This document shows, one piece after another, positions 1 to 9,908 of a stretch of 64,000 bases of DNA. The stretch is from Serratia liquefaciens (GTDB lineage Bacteria > Pseudomonadota > Gammaproteobacteria > Enterobacterales > Enterobacteriaceae): contig NZ_CP088930.1 of assembly GCF_027594825.1 (NCBI RefSeq), positions 3,719,019 to 3,783,018 on the forward strand. Reading direction: 5' to 3'. The first letter of the stretch is position 1. Every line of letters begins with the position of its first letter. Position numbers and translations under genes: made by a program. The notes beneath the pieces were generated by a model. It ran no database searches and had not been told where the DNA came from. It worked only from the letters and a program-made list of their open reading frames with translations.

Positions 1-470
1 AGCGTAAAGAAGAAGTGGTTGGCACCGAGATGATGCGCAACTTCGAGAAAGGCGTGATGCTGCAGACGCTGGATTCCCTGTGGAAAGAGCATCTGGCGGC
101 CATGGACTACCTGCGTCAGGGTATCCATCTGCGCGGTTATGCGCAGAAAGATCCTAAGCAGGAGTACAAGCGCGAGTCCTTCAACATGTTCGCCACCATG
201 CTGGAATCACTGAAGCATGAAGTGATCAGCGTGCTGAGCAAGGTTCAAGTGCGGATGCCGGAAGAGGTTGAAGCCTTGGAACTGCAACGTCGTGAAGAAG
301 CCGAGCGTCTGGCCAAACAGCAGCAGCTGAGCCACTATGAAGAAAACGCGTTGGTGACCGAAGATCCTAATGCGCCGACCATCGCAGAACGTAAAGTGGG
401 CCGTAACGATCCGTGCCCATGCGGTTCCGGTAAAAAATACAAACAGTGTCACGGTCGTCTGCAGAACTAA
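1..470 (+). CDS. secA: Preprotein translocase ATPase SecA, C-terminal part
   Basis: The left edge of the window cuts into this gene; the reading frame is open from base 3. The visible 156 or so residues are the end of the helical scaffold region, an acidic and glutamine-rich linker, and the terminal zinc-binding segment [13 protein letters not shown] that contacts SecB and phospholipid. SecA is the peripheral motor that pushes unfolded preproteins through SecYEG. The C-terminal cysteine motif and the neighbour mutT on the same strand fit the secM-secA-mutT order of enteric bacteria. A strong hairpin terminator follows directly. The start lies outside the window. Confidence 0.97.
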   Translation, partial: RKEEVVGTEMMRNFEKGVMLQTLDSLWKEHLAAMDYLRQGIHLRGYAQKDPKQEYKRESFNMFATMLESLKHEVISVLSKVQVRMPEEVEALELQRREEAERLAKQQQLSHYEENALVTEDPNAPTIAERKVGRNDPCPCGSGKKYKQCHGRLQN

Positions 471-496
471 GCCGACACCGTTTAACGAATAAAACC

Positions 497-528
497 CAGG
501 GGTTCAGCGTGCTGAGCCCCTGTTTTTT
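497..528 (+). terminator. Rho-independent terminator after secA
   Basis: A hairpin with arms CAGGGGTTCA and TGAGCCCCTG is followed by a run of six T. It separates secA from mutT. One G-T wobble occurs in the stem. Confidence 0.85.
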
Positions 529-572
529 GGCGCTGCATTCCGCGCTCCAATGACCCAAATCAGGAGGATGCG

Positions 573-977
573 ATGAAACACCTGAACATCGCCGTCGGCA
601 TCATTCGTAACGCCCAGCAGGAAATCTTCATTACCCGCCGCGCGGCCGATTCGCATATGGCCGGTTTCTGGGAGTTTCCTGGCGGAAAAATCGAACAGGG
701 AGAGACGCCGGAACAGGCGCTTAGCCGTGAACTATTGGAAGAGACCGGCATTGAAGCCCAGCGTGCGGAGTTGTTGGACGTGCTTGAGCATCAGTTTAGC
801 GATCGCATCGTCACGTTGAATTTCTATCTGGTGGAAGCCTGGGCTGGCGAACCCTTCGGTCGCGAAGGCCAGCCTATGCGCTGGGTAAAGCAGGCTGACC
901 TGCGGGAAGACGAGTTCCCTCAGGCCAATATCAGTATTATCAAACTGCTGGTGGAGCAGGCAAAGGCCGCGCAGTAA
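573..977 (+). CDS. mutT: 8-oxo-dGTP diphosphatase MutT
   Basis: A Nudix hydrolase that removes 8-oxo-dGTP from the nucleotide pool and so prevents A:T to C:G transversions. The Nudix box is complete at residues 38-60 (GX5E, then REL, then EETG), with the metal-binding glutamates E53, E56 and E57. The protein has 134 residues, close to the E. coli enzyme (129). The ATG is preceded by a strong AGGAGG ribosome site at 562-567. It lies downstream of secA in the usual enteric position but behind a terminator, so it probably has its own promoter in 529-560. Confidence 0.96.
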   Translation: MKHLNIAVGIIRNAQQEIFITRRAADSHMAGFWEFPGGKIEQGETPEQALSRELLEETGIEAQRAELLDVLEHQFSDRIVTLNFYLVEAWAGEPFGREGQPMRWVKQADLREDEFPQANISIIKLLVEQAKAAQ

Positions 978-1018
978 CACAATCGGCCTCGCAAGCGCCA
1001 GGCCGATAAGCAAGACGA

Positions 1019-1210
1019 TCAGCGATCGTCTGCTTCACTCCATTCATCGCTTTCAGACAGGTCGCTGTTGCTGGGAATACGCTTCTCTTCATCGGCCCAT
1101 TCGCCCAGATCAATCAGCTGGCAGCGTTTGCTGCAAAACGGACGAAATGGGCTCACTTCTCCCCAAACCACACCTTTGCCACAGGTTGGGCATTTCACTA
1201 CGGTAGTCAT
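1019..1210 (-). CDS. yacG: DNA gyrase inhibitor YacG
   Basis: A 63-residue zinc protein. The ligand pattern C7-x2-C10-x15-C26-x3-C30 and the segment [17 protein letters not shown] are diagnostic for YacG. In E. coli the protein binds GyrB and inhibits gyrase activity. It is the last gene of the leftward group coaE-zapD-yacG; the 50-bp gap after zapD suggests co-transcription. Confidence 0.95.
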   Translation of the reverse strand: MTTVVKCPTCGKGVVWGEVSPFRPFCSKRCQLIDLGEWADEEKRIPSNSDLSESDEWSEADDR

Positions 1211-1260
1211 ATCTATTCCTTACTCCCTTCCAACGCGTGAAAGGTCTTTATGTCATTGGG

Positions 1261-2013
1261 TCAGCAACAGGCCAACTCAAAGGTTAGTCGTTCCGGCACC
1301 ACGCCAAGCTCACTGTCCAGCGGCAGAAAGCGAATCGCATAGCGCGTCTTATGGCCGGAAATTTGTGGGTAAAGCTGGTGCGCCAGATTGATGCGCAAGC
1401 GCAGCAGATCCGCCCCCTCGGCGTTATCCTGGAAAAAACCGTTCAGGCTGATCTGATTGCGAAATGGGCCGGCCTGACGGATCAGATCCAGCACCATAGT
1501 CAGTGCCTGGTTCAACGGTTCCAGCGTTTGCAACCATTCGGCTACGTCGTTATCCCGCTCTTGCTGAGGCGCATGCATCCACATGTGCAGCGTCGGCAAG
1601 TCAAAGCTGCAGCACCCGCCGGGGATGCTCAGGCGTTGCCGCACCAAACTAATCAGCCGATCTTCGCGCAGTGATTGACCCAGTCGCGGCGCCGACATCA
1701 GTGCGGTACCACGTTGCTTCAACTGGTTGCGCAACTGATCCACCAGCGACATATCGACGCCGGGCACGTCGGCCCATGCCAGCAACTTTTGCTGCTGGCG
1801 TTCCAGCTCTTTCAGTAACTCGGTGCGTACTTCACCGCGTTCCAGCACGTCCAGCAGATCGGCGACGGTGCGGAAAAAGGTCAGGGCGATGGCCGTTTCG
1901 CTTAATGCACGCTGGCCATGCAGCTGTTGCAGCAAAAATTCCATGCGCAGCCAGGTGCGCATTTTTTCATTCAACGGATGTTCAAAAAGAACGCTTGGGG
2001 AAACATCACTCAT
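1261..2013 (-). CDS. zapD: Cell division protein ZapD
   Basis: ZapD (formerly YacF) cross-links FtsZ protofilaments and stabilises the Z-ring. The 250-residue protein matches the family length (247 in E. coli). Its start, [19 protein letters not shown], is typical of the family. It is mostly helical at the N-terminus with a C-terminal beta region. It begins 5 bp after the coaE stop, so the two are almost certainly translated from one message. Confidence 0.95.
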   Translation of the reverse strand: MSDVSPSVLFEHPLNEKMRTWLRMEFLLQQLHGQRALSETAIALTFFRTVADLLDVLERGEVRTELLKELERQQQKLLAWADVPGVDMSLVDQLRNQLKQRGTALMSAPRLGQSLREDRLISLVRQRLSIPGGCCSFDLPTLHMWMHAPQQERDNDVAEWLQTLEPLNQALTMVLDLIRQAGPFRNQISLNGFFQDNAEGADLLRLRINLAHQLYPQISGHKTRYAIRFLPLDSELGVVPERLTFELACC

Positions 2014-2018
2014 TCAGT

Positions 2019-2633
2019 TTAATCCTGTCGGGTCGCTGATGCCGCCAGCTCAAGGTAACGGCAATGCAGTGCGGCAACCAATGGCTCTATCCCCTGAGCG
2101 GCGCCGCTATTATCAATGATGTCGTCTGCAGCGGCCAGGCGCTGCTCACGCGTGACCTGTGCGGACAGTATGTTCTGTGCCTGCTGACGGCTGATACCGT
2201 CGCGAGCGATGGTTCTGGCCAACTGAGTCTCGCTGTCGACGTCAACCACCAGCACGCGATCGGCACGCGCCTGCAGGTTGTTCTCGACCAGCAACGGCAC
2301 CACCCAGAGAGCGTAGGGGCTGGTGACTTGCGCCAGTTGACGTTGAGTTTTCTGATGAATCAGCGGGTGCAGCAGCTGGTTTAGCCAGCGCTTTTCATCA
2401 GGATTACTGAAGATACACTGACGTAAGGCGGCACGGTTCAGTGAACCGTCCGGCTGCAACATTTCATTACCAAAACGGTCGGCGATGGCAGCCAGCGCCG
2501 GGGTGCCAGGCTCGACAACCTGCCGGGCGATAACGTCAGCATCGACCACCGTCACGCCGTGGCGAGCGAAGGCGTCTGCCACGGTGGACTTACCGCTGCC
2601 GATACCCCCTGTCAACGCAACAATGTAGGCCAT
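2019..2633 (-). CDS. coaE: Dephospho-CoA kinase
   Basis: Catalyses the last step of coenzyme A synthesis, ATP-dependent phosphorylation of the 3'-hydroxyl of dephospho-CoA. The P-loop GGIGSGKS lies at residues 9-16, and the [13 protein letters not shown] segment after it is characteristic of the family. Length 204 residues against 206 in E. coli. It heads the leftward operon coaE-zapD-yacG; the promoter should lie in the 378-bp gap before guaC. Confidence 0.96.
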   Translation of the reverse strand: MAYIVALTGGIGSGKSTVADAFARHGVTVVDADVIARQVVEPGTPALAAIADRFGNEMLQPDGSLNRAALRQCIFSNPDEKRWLNQLLHPLIHQKTQRQLAQVTSPYALWVVPLLVENNLQARADRVLVVDVDSETQLARTIARDGISRQQAQNILSAQVTREQRLAAADDIIDNSGAAQGIEPLVAALHCRYLELAASATRQD

Positions 2634-3011
2634 GGTAGGGAATGCACCTGAGGTTCATAAAAAAATAATAGACGAATCATAAAGCGATCGCACAGAAGTG
2701 CAAGTAAGCCGGCGGCGCTTGCCGGGCCGCTTCGGCCGTACGGTGATAAAAAACGCAGCCGGAAAGGGAAAATGAGCGGGAGGTCACACTGCGGTGTCGC
2801 AGGTAAATTTGTCGGATTGTAGCGCAAATAAAGGAGAATTCGCAGTCTTGTCCGGCGATTATTAGCGCGTATGATAGCGTCACTGGAACTGGCATTAATC
2901 TACCCGTCGCCTTTCAAGCCGCAGCGTTGTTGACTGCAACTTGAAATTCATAGGGTATAGGTTCGAATACTATCCTGCGATCCGTCGCCATAAACCAGGA
3001 AATCATAAGTC
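2634..3011. other. coaE-guaC divergent intergenic region
   Basis: 378 bp without a convincing gene. It must contain the leftward coaE promoter and the rightward guaC promoter. A shortened copy of a palindromic repeat occupies 2901-2959, about 50 bp before guaC. No other clear structure was seen. Confidence 0.6.
2901..2959 (+). repeat. Short copy of palindromic repeat family A
   Basis: Starts TACCCGTCGCCTTTCAAG and ends CTTGAAATTCATAGGGTATA. The two ends are imperfect inverted repeats sharing TACCC, TTTCAAG and GCAG. Both ends closely match those of the 125-bp element at 55773-55897, but the central section is missing. The ends resemble the palindromic miniature elements known from Yersinia and relatives; that family link is from memory. 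Confidence 0.7.
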
Positions 3012-4055
3012 ATGCGTATTGAAGAAGATTTGAAGTTAGGCTTTAAAGATGTGCTGATTCGCCCAAAGCGTTCCACGCTGAAAAGCCGCTCAGAAGTTGA
3101 ACTGGAACGTCAGTTTACCTTCAAACATTCTGGCTGTAGCTGGTCTGGTGTGCCGATTATCGCCGCCAACATGGATTCAGTCGGTACCTTCAGCATGGCA
3201 GAGGCCCTGGCTTCCTTCGATGTTCTCACCGCCGTACACAAACACTACACCGTAGAGCAGTGGGCCGCCTTTGTGCAGCGCGTGCCGGCATCGGTGCTGC
3301 GCCACGTGATGGTTTCAACCGGCACGTCTGACGCTGACTTTGTGAAAATGAAGCAGATCCTGGCGCTGTCACCCGAGCTGAAATTTATCTGTATCGACGT
3401 AGCCAATGGCTATTCCGAGCATTTTGTCGCCTTCCTGCAGAAAGCGCGCGAAGCCTGCCCGAAGCATGTTATTTGCGCCGGTAACGTCGTCACCGGTGAA
3501 ATGGTGGAAGAGCTCATCCTGTCCGGCGCCGACATTGTTAAAGTCGGTATTGGTCCAGGCTCTGTCTGCACGACCCGCGTGAAAACCGGCGTCGGTTATC
3601 CGCAGTTGTCCGCGGTGATCGAATGCGCCGATGCGGCACACGGCCTTGGCGGCCAAATCGTTAGCGATGGTGGTTGTTCGGTCCCGGGCGACGTAGCGAA
3701 AGCCTTTGGCGGCGGCGCGGACTTTGTCATGCTGGGCGGCATGCTGGCCGGCCACGACGAGTGTGAAGGCACCATTGTGGAAGAGAACGGTGAGAAATTT
3801 ATGCTGTTCTACGGCATGAGCTCCGAGTCGGCGATGAAACGCCACGTCGGCGGCGTTGCCCAGTACCGTGCGGCCGAAGGGAAAACCGTCAAGCTGCCGT
3901 TGCGGGGAGAAGTTGAGTTCACCGTCCGCGACATCCTCGGCGGCCTACGTTCCGCTTGCACCTACGTCGGTGCGGAGCGTCTGAAAGAGCTGACCAAGCG
4001 CACTACTTTCATCCGCGTTGCAGAGCAGGAAAACCGCGTCTTCGGCAGCAAGTAA
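3012..4055 (+). CDS. guaC: GMP reductase
   Basis: NADPH-dependent conversion of GMP to IMP and ammonia, in purine salvage. The 347 residues equal the E. coli enzyme. The catalytic loop GPGSVCTTR places the active-site cysteine at residue 186, and [11 protein letters not shown] is the phosphate-binding part of the barrel. It has no CBS domains, which separates it from IMP dehydrogenase. It stands alone on the plus strand between coaE and hofC, as in E. coli. Confidence 0.97.
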   Translation: MRIEEDLKLGFKDVLIRPKRSTLKSRSEVELERQFTFKHSGCSWSGVPIIAANMDSVGTFSMAEALASFDVLTAVHKHYTVEQWAAFVQRVPASVLRHVMVSTGTSDADFVKMKQILALSPELKFICIDVANGYSEHFVAFLQKAREACPKHVICAGNVVTGEMVEELILSGADIVKVGIGPGSVCTTRVKTGVGYPQLSAVIECADAAHGLGGQIVSDGGCSVPGDVAKAFGGGADFVMLGGMLAGHDECEGTIVEENGEKFMLFYGMSSESAMKRHVGGVAQYRAAEGKTVKLPLRGEVEFTVRDILGGLRSACTYVGAERLKELTKRTTFIRVAEQENRVFGSK

Positions 4056-4080
4056 GCGGCGCCTTTCGGCACCAGCAACT

Positions 4081-4109
4081 GGTGGGCGCAGTTCAATGCT
4101 GCGTCCAAT
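4081..4109 (+). repeat. Half copy of GTAGGGG-type hairpin repeat (family B) after guaC
   Basis: An inverted repeat, GGGCGCAG and CTGCGTCC, around a short loop. Read on the minus strand it starts ATTGGACGCAGCAT, almost the same as ATTGGGCGCAGCAT in the 52543-52618 element. It lies 25 bp after the guaC stop between two convergent genes, so it may also act as a terminator, although there is no T run. Confidence 0.5.
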
Positions 4110-4120
4110 CACTGACGGAC

Positions 4121-5320
4121 TTACCCCAAAACATTCCCCAACTGAAATATCGGCAGATACATGGCGATCACCAATGTGCCGACGATCCCTCCCACTACCA
4201 GCATCAATAGGGGCTCCAGCGTTTGCGCCAGGGTATCGGCCAGCTCAAAGGTTTGCTGTTCATGCCACGCGGCCAGTTTGCCCAAGAGGGTATCTAACGA
4301 ACCGGATTCTTCGCCCACCCGCACCAATTGCTGGCATAACGAAGGGAAAAGCGCCTGCTGTTCCAGGGCGTGATGAAAAGTCTGCCCTTGCGCAATCTGT
4401 TGCCTGATGGTGTCAATCGCCTGGCGATAAAACAGGTTATCCACCGACAGCGCTGCTGCATTCAATCCGTCAACCAGGCTGAGCCCAGCCTGCTGGGTCA
4501 TGGCCAGAATACGGAATATTTGGCTCAGGCAGCCGCCTTTGATCAGGTGCGCAATCAACGGCAGCCTCAACAGCGCCGCCTGTTCGCGCCTGCGCCATTG
4601 GGGCTGTGGATGCAGGCGGCGGAGATAGGTGTATGCCATACAGACCAGAATCGCTGCCAGCCAGGGACCGCTGCCGATCAGCAGGGAGGAAAGGTTCAGC
4701 AACCCTTGGGTAAACCACGGCAGCGGCGCATTGAAGGACTGATAGACGCCGGCAAATTCAGGCAACACCATCACCAGCATCAAAATACTTACCAACAGCG
4801 CCACCGCGCAGATAAACAAAGGATAACGCAGCGCCTTGATGACTTTCTTTTGCAGTTTTTGCTGTGCTTCCTGCTGTTGGGCCAGTTGCAGGCAGCATTC
4901 ATCCAGGTGGCCGGTCAGCTCGCCAATGGCGATTAGCTGGCGGTAGATCAGAGGAAACACGGCATGTTGCTCAGCGATGACCTCAGAAAATGGCTGACCC
5001 TGGCGCACCTGTTCACTCACTTCCCGCAGCAGGCAGCGCCAGGCTGCGGACGGGTGCTCTGCCGCCAGTAGCTGTAGCCCGCTGACCAGCGGCAACCCGG
5101 CCTGCAGCAGGGTGGCCAACTGGCGGGTGAACTGGATCAGCGGTTCACCGCGCCACTGGCCGGCAGCAATGCGTTTCCCGTTGTTGATCTGGCAGGGCTG
5201 TAGACCTTGTTCAATAAGCCACTGGCTGACCTCATTCCTCTCACTGCTCATCAGCTCACCCTCACGCAGTTGTCCGTGTGGGTCAATTGCCTGCCAGAGG
5301 AAAAGGCGCAGCGTTTTCAC
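4121..5320 (-). CDS. hofC: Type IV pilus/type II secretion inner-membrane protein HofC (PilC/GspF family)
   Basis: A polytopic platform protein for a type IV pilus-like machine. The 399 residues contain two copies of the PilC/GspF helical domain and about three membrane segments (near residues 168-190, 215-235 and 370-390). The start is GTG at 5320, which overlaps the hofB stop (GTGA), so translation is coupled. The order ppdD-hofB-hofC is the same as in E. coli, where the genes are poorly expressed under laboratory conditions. Confidence 0.9.
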   Translation of the reverse strand: MKTLRLFLWQAIDPHGQLREGELMSSERNEVSQWLIEQGLQPCQINNGKRIAAGQWRGEPLIQFTRQLATLLQAGLPLVSGLQLLAAEHPSAAWRCLLREVSEQVRQGQPFSEVIAEQHAVFPLIYRQLIAIGELTGHLDECCLQLAQQQEAQQKLQKKVIKALRYPLFICAVALLVSILMLVMVLPEFAGVYQSFNAPLPWFTQGLLNLSSLLIGSGPWLAAILVCMAYTYLRRLHPQPQWRRREQAALLRLPLIAHLIKGGCLSQIFRILAMTQQAGLSLVDGLNAAALSVDNLFYRQAIDTIRQQIAQGQTFHHALEQQALFPSLCQQLVRVGEESGSLDTLLGKLAAWHEQQTFELADTLAQTLEPLLMLVVGGIVGTLVIAMYLPIFQLGNVLG

Positions 5321-6765
5321 GGAGCGCCTCCGCTGTCGGCAATAACACCGACAATGCGATACACCTCCTCCAGCGAGGTGACGCCCTGAGCGGCCAGCGT
5401 TAGTCCGGCTTGCAGTAACGTCGTCTGCCCCTGCTGCCGGGCGATTTCAGCCAACATGCCGGGGGTTGCCCCCGCCAGCAGGCCGGCTTGCACCTCCGGG
5501 GTAATGGTCAACAGTTCATACACCCCGGTACGGCCGTAGTAACCGCTGAAGCAGTGTTCGCAGCCATCGGCCTGCCAGGGCAGCAGAGGTGTAGCCCAAA
5601 TGGCTGTGGGAAAACGTACGGGCTGGCTTTGTTGATAGCGACAGTGGCTGCATAGCTTGCGCACCAGACGTTGCGCGATAACCAGTTTCAGACAGGCGGC
5701 AATCAGGTAGCCTGGGATACCCATATGGGTCAGGCGCGTCAGGGTTTCGCTGGTGGAATTGGTGTGCAAAGTGGAAAGCACCAGGTGGCCGGTTTGAGCG
5801 GCTTTTACTGCGATCTCCGCCGTTTCCCGATCGCGGATCTCACCGATCATGATGACGTCCGGATCCTGTCTCAGCAAGGCGCGTAATACGCGGGAGAAAT
5901 CCAGTTCCGTTTTGGCGTTGGTCTGCGTCTGATTGATACCGAACAGGGGAATTTCAATCGGATCCTCGACGCTGCATAAATTACTTTGCGCATCATTTAA
6001 CTGACGCAGACCGCTGTACAGCGTGACGGTTTTGCCGCTGCCGGTGGGGCCGGTGACCAGGATCATGCCCTGCGGGCAGGACAAGGCAGAGGAAAACTGC
6101 GCCAGTGCCGTCGGATCCATACCCAATTGATCCAACGGCAACTCCTGGCGTTCAGTTTGCAAAATTCGCAGCACCACTTTTTCGCCGTGCAGGGTGGGCA
6201 GGGTGGCGATACGCATGGAGTAGCGAGCGTTATCCAACCGCACGCTGAGCTGTCCATCCTGCGGCAGGCGGCGCTCGGCGATGTCCAACTGCCCCATGAT
6301 TTTCAATCGGGCCGTGAGGCGAGCGGCTAGCGTGAATGGCGGTGAGGCTATTGCCTGCAATACGCCGTCAATGCGCAGCCGGATACGGAGAGTCTGTTGG
6401 TAAGGCTCGAAATGAATGTCCGAGGCTCGTCGCTGAATGGCGATGCGAAGCGTCTGATTGATAAATTGCACCACGGGGGCGTCACTTTCGTCGTTTAATG
6501 AGGGCGCGGCGGGTTGATCCTCCGGTGCGACCTGTTCGAGCCGATCGCCCCGCATTTGTCGACGATTCAGCTCTGACTCCAGCCTGGCCGCCGGCCATTG
6601 TTCCAGGTGAATGCGTTTACCGGTGGCAAAACGCAGGGCCGACAGCAGTGCCTGGGGAGCCTCGGCAGTCAGTGCGACGTTCAGGCACTGGTCATCTTCA
6701 CTGAGAGCCAGTGCCTGATAGCGCTGGCACAGGGTATGGATTTCATCGCTGATTACCGTACTCAT
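5317..6765 (-). CDS. hofB: Type IV pilus assembly ATPase HofB (PilB/GspE family)
   Basis: A hexameric secretion ATPase predicted to drive pilin polymerisation. The Walker A motif GPTGSGKT is at residues 239-246. The Asp box and Walker B region (LRQDPDVIMIGEIRD) and His box (TGHLVLSTLHTN) follow. Two CxxC pairs (CSHC and CEHC) form the zinc-binding tetracysteine domain of the PilB/GspE family. The N-terminal region is short compared with full PilB. Stop and start codons overlap on both sides (ATGA with ppdD, GTGA with hofC), so the three genes form one translationally coupled unit. Confidence 0.92.
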   Translation of the reverse strand: MSTVISDEIHTLCQRYQALALSEDDQCLNVALTAEAPQALLSALRFATGKRIHLEQWPAARLESELNRRQMRGDRLEQVAPEDQPAAPSLNDESDAPVVQFINQTLRIAIQRRASDIHFEPYQQTLRIRLRIDGVLQAIASPPFTLAARLTARLKIMGQLDIAERRLPQDGQLSVRLDNARYSMRIATLPTLHGEKVVLRILQTERQELPLDQLGMDPTALAQFSSALSCPQGMILVTGPTGSGKTVTLYSGLRQLNDAQSNLCSVEDPIEIPLFGINQTQTNAKTELDFSRVLRALLRQDPDVIMIGEIRDRETAEIAVKAAQTGHLVLSTLHTNSTSETLTRLTHMGIPGYLIAACLKLVIAQRLVRKLCSHCRYQQSQPVRFPTAIWATPLLPWQADGCEHCFSGYYGRTGVYELLTITPEVQAGLLAGATPGMLAEIARQQGQTTLLQAGLTLAAQGVTSLEEVYRIVGVIADSGGAP

Positions 6766-7211
6766 GATGTTGGCGCCACGGCGGTAGTGTCAAAACGGAA
6801 AACTTCCTGACAGGTTTCCTGCAGATTGCTGTTTTCGCTGGTGCACTGGCGTGTCCAACGCGTCAGGCCGCTGGCATTTTGGGTTGGCGTCAGTGCGACC
6901 GTCAACCCCTGCAGCGTTTGCGTGCCGGTCAGCGAGATCACGCCCTGGCTGACCTGCACCGCGCTGACGTAACGTGAGGCGTCGCCGGTAGGGATGCCTT
7001 TGCTGCCGGCGTTGCAGCCGGTCGGCGTGCCGCTGTCGAGCACGCACAGTTCAACTGCCAGCTTATACGGCGTCATGGTTTGCAGCATGTCGGTCATCGC
7101 TGCCTTTTGGATATAGCGCTGATAGGCAGGAATACCTATGGCGCTCAGTATGGCGATAATGGCGATTACCACCATCAGTTCTATCAGGGTAAAACCGCGC
7201 TGCGTTTCCAT
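6762..7211 (-). CDS. ppdD: Prepilin peptidase-dependent major pilin PpdD
   Basis: Type IV major pilin. The short leader METQRG is followed by FTLIELMVVIAIIAILSA, with the prepilin peptidase cleavage site G/F and the conserved Glu5 of the mature protein. Two cysteine pairs are present, one in mid-protein and one near the C-terminus. An in-frame start lies 31 codons upstream, but the ATG at 7211 is preferred because the leader is then of standard length and a GGAGGA ribosome site precedes it. The protein has 149 residues. It opens the ppdD-hofB-hofC unit and needs a prepilin peptidase encoded elsewhere. Confidence 0.92.
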   Translation of the reverse strand: METQRGFTLIELMVVIAIIAILSAIGIPAYQRYIQKAAMTDMLQTMTPYKLAVELCVLDSGTPTGCNAGSKGIPTGDASRYVSAVQVSQGVISLTGTQTLQGLTVALTPTQNASGLTRWTRQCTSENSNLQETCQEVFRFDTTAVAPTS

Positions 7212-7365
7212 CCGTTGCTTCCTCCGTGTCAATGTGAGGGCCAGAGTAATCAGGCCAACGGGGCGCTTCGAGCGAGTGATGACTGTTTTTAGGCGCAGTT
7301 CCACAGCAATCGACTGAGGTTGCAGCAGCGGGAAAAGAGATGAGGCGTGTTTCGCAATTTTGGTG

Positions 7366-7399
7366 AAAAAACACCTCCCCGCTGGTTCAGAGAGGTGTT
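7366..7399 (-). terminator. Terminator between nadC and ppdD
   Basis: Read leftward: the arm AACACCTC, a 14-nt loop, GAGGTGTT, then a T run. It lies directly after the nadC stop codon. Confidence 0.8.
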
Positions 7400-7411
7400 G
7401 GGGAGAGGATG

Positions 7412-8344
<933 letters not shown>

Positions 8345-8387
8345 CTACTCTGTTGCCGTGACAAGTACCACCGCCCAGAGGTATCTG

Positions 8388-8984
8388 ATGCAGTTAGAAC
8401 AAGGCTGGATTGTCGGGGTAACCCGGGTTGTCTCGCCGCATTGCGATCTTCGCCCGAATGAGGAGGCGCCTTCGCTGCTGGTGATCCACAATATCAGCCT
8501 GCCGCCCGGCGAGTTCGGCGGCCCCTATATCGATCGGCTGTTTACCGGTACTCTTGATCCTGCGGATCACCCCTATTTTTCTGATATTCATCAGCTGCGC
8601 GTTTCGGCGCACTGCCTGATCCGTCGCGAGGGTGAAATCGTTCAGTATGTGCCCTTTGACCGCCGAGCCTGGCACGCGGGCGTTTCGTCATATCAGGGAC
8701 GAGAGCGCTGTAACGATTTTTCGATCGGCATTGAACTGGAAGGTACCGATCAGGTGGCGTTCACGCCGCAGCAATACCAAAGTCTGAACGCGGTGACCGC
8801 GCTGCTGATCCGGCATTATCCGATGTTGGCGGCGCATATCGCCGGGCACAGTGACATTGCCCCTGGCCGCAAAACCGATCCCGGCCCGGCGTTTGACTGG
8901 GATTTATATCTGGCATCTCTGGAACAACCCGGCGGACCAGATGACGCTATGCTTGGAACAATGGAAAGGGAGAGGAGTCGCTAA
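8388..8984 (+). CDS. ampD: 1,6-anhydro-N-acetylmuramyl-L-alanine amidase AmpD
   Basis: A cytosolic zinc amidase that cleaves anhydro-muropeptides during murein recycling. Loss of AmpD raises the inducer that makes AmpR activate ampC beta-lactamase. The zinc ligands H34, H154 and D164 and the catalytic E116 are all present with this numbering, which supports the ATG at 8388. An in-frame upstream start at 8316 would add 24 unrelated residues. An AGAGG ribosome site precedes the chosen start. Length 198 residues. It overlaps ampE by one base (TAATG). Confidence 0.95.
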   Translation: MQLEQGWIVGVTRVVSPHCDLRPNEEAPSLLVIHNISLPPGEFGGPYIDRLFTGTLDPADHPYFSDIHQLRVSAHCLIRREGEIVQYVPFDRRAWHAGVSSYQGRERCNDFSIGIELEGTDQVAFTPQQYQSLNAVTALLIRHYPMLAAHIAGHSDIAPGRKTDPGPAFDWDLYLASLEQPGGPDDAMLGTMERERSR

Positions 8985-9838
8985 TGACGCTGTTTACGCT
9001 GTTACTGGTTCTGGCGTGGGAACGTTTATTCAAGCTGGGTGAGCATTGGCAGTTGGATCATCGCCTTGAGGTGGTATTTCATCGGCTGCATCGGTTTTCA
9101 CTGGCGCAAACGCTGCTGATGACGCTGGCCTGGATGGTGGTGGTGGCAGGGATCCTGTGGCTGTCCCAGGGGCTGTTTTTCGGCGTAGTGACGCTGTTGC
9201 TGTGGATCGTCATTGATCTGCTGTGTGTCGGCGCAGGGATCAAGCGTAAACACTATCGGGCCTATCTGAAGGCCGCTCGGCAGGGGGACGCGCATGCCAG
9301 CGATCAAATGGCGGAAGAACTGGCGCTGATCCACGGTTTGCCGGTGGATTGCAGCCAAGAGCTGCGCTTGCGTGAACTGCAAAATGCGCTGCTGTGGATT
9401 AACTTCCGTTATTATCTGGCGCCGCTGTTTTGGTTCGTGGTCTGTGGGCCTTACGGGCCGATTGCGCTGGCAGGCTACTCTTTCCTGCGCGCTTACCAGA
9501 CCTGGCTGGCGCGCCACAACACGCCGCTGGAGCGTTCGCAGTCAGGCATCGATCATCTGCTGAACTGGTTGGACTGGATCCCGGTTCGTCTGGCCGGTGT
9601 GGCTTACGCCCTGTTTGGCCATGGTGAAAGAGCGCTGCCGGCGTGGTTTGCGTCGTTGGGCGATCGTCACTCCTCGTCGTATCAGGTGCTGACGCGGTTG
9701 GCGCAGTTTTCACTGGCGCGCGATCCTCACATGGATCCGGTACAGACCCCACGGGCGGCGGTCACCCTGGCGCGTAAGGTGACGATGATTATCGTGGTGG
9801 TGGTGGCTCTGCTGACAATTTACGGTGCCTTGCTCTAA
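8984..9838 (+). CDS. ampE: AmpE, inner-membrane protein of the ampDE operon
   Basis: A 284-residue membrane protein with predicted helices near residues 1-15, 40-62, 66-80, 150-172 and 264-284. The sequence begins [21 protein letters not shown], typical of AmpE. The E. coli protein has been proposed to act as a sensory partner in the beta-lactamase induction and murein recycling pathway, but its exact activity is not settled. The start codon shares a base with the ampD stop, so the two are translationally coupled. Confidence 0.92.
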   Translation: MTLFTLLLVLAWERLFKLGEHWQLDHRLEVVFHRLHRFSLAQTLLMTLAWMVVVAGILWLSQGLFFGVVTLLLWIVIDLLCVGAGIKRKHYRAYLKAARQGDAHASDQMAEELALIHGLPVDCSQELRLRELQNALLWINFRYYLAPLFWFVVCGPYGPIALAGYSFLRAYQTWLARHNTPLERSQSGIDHLLNWLDWIPVRLAGVAYALFGHGERALPAWFASLGDRHSSSYQVLTRLAQFSLARDPHMDPVQTPRAAVTLARKVTMIIVVVVALLTIYGALL

Positions 9839-9865
9839 AGCGAGAGCGGGGGGCACGATGGAAAT

Positions 9866-9895
9866 AAAAACGGGCGCCAGGCGCCCGTTTTTATT
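9866..9895. terminator. Bidirectional terminator between ampE and hemL
   Basis: A perfect hairpin CGGGCGCC-AG-GGCGCCCG flanked by five A on the left and five T on the right, so it can serve both converging genes. Confidence 0.9.
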
Positions 9896-9908
9896 GGCTT
9901 GACCAATC

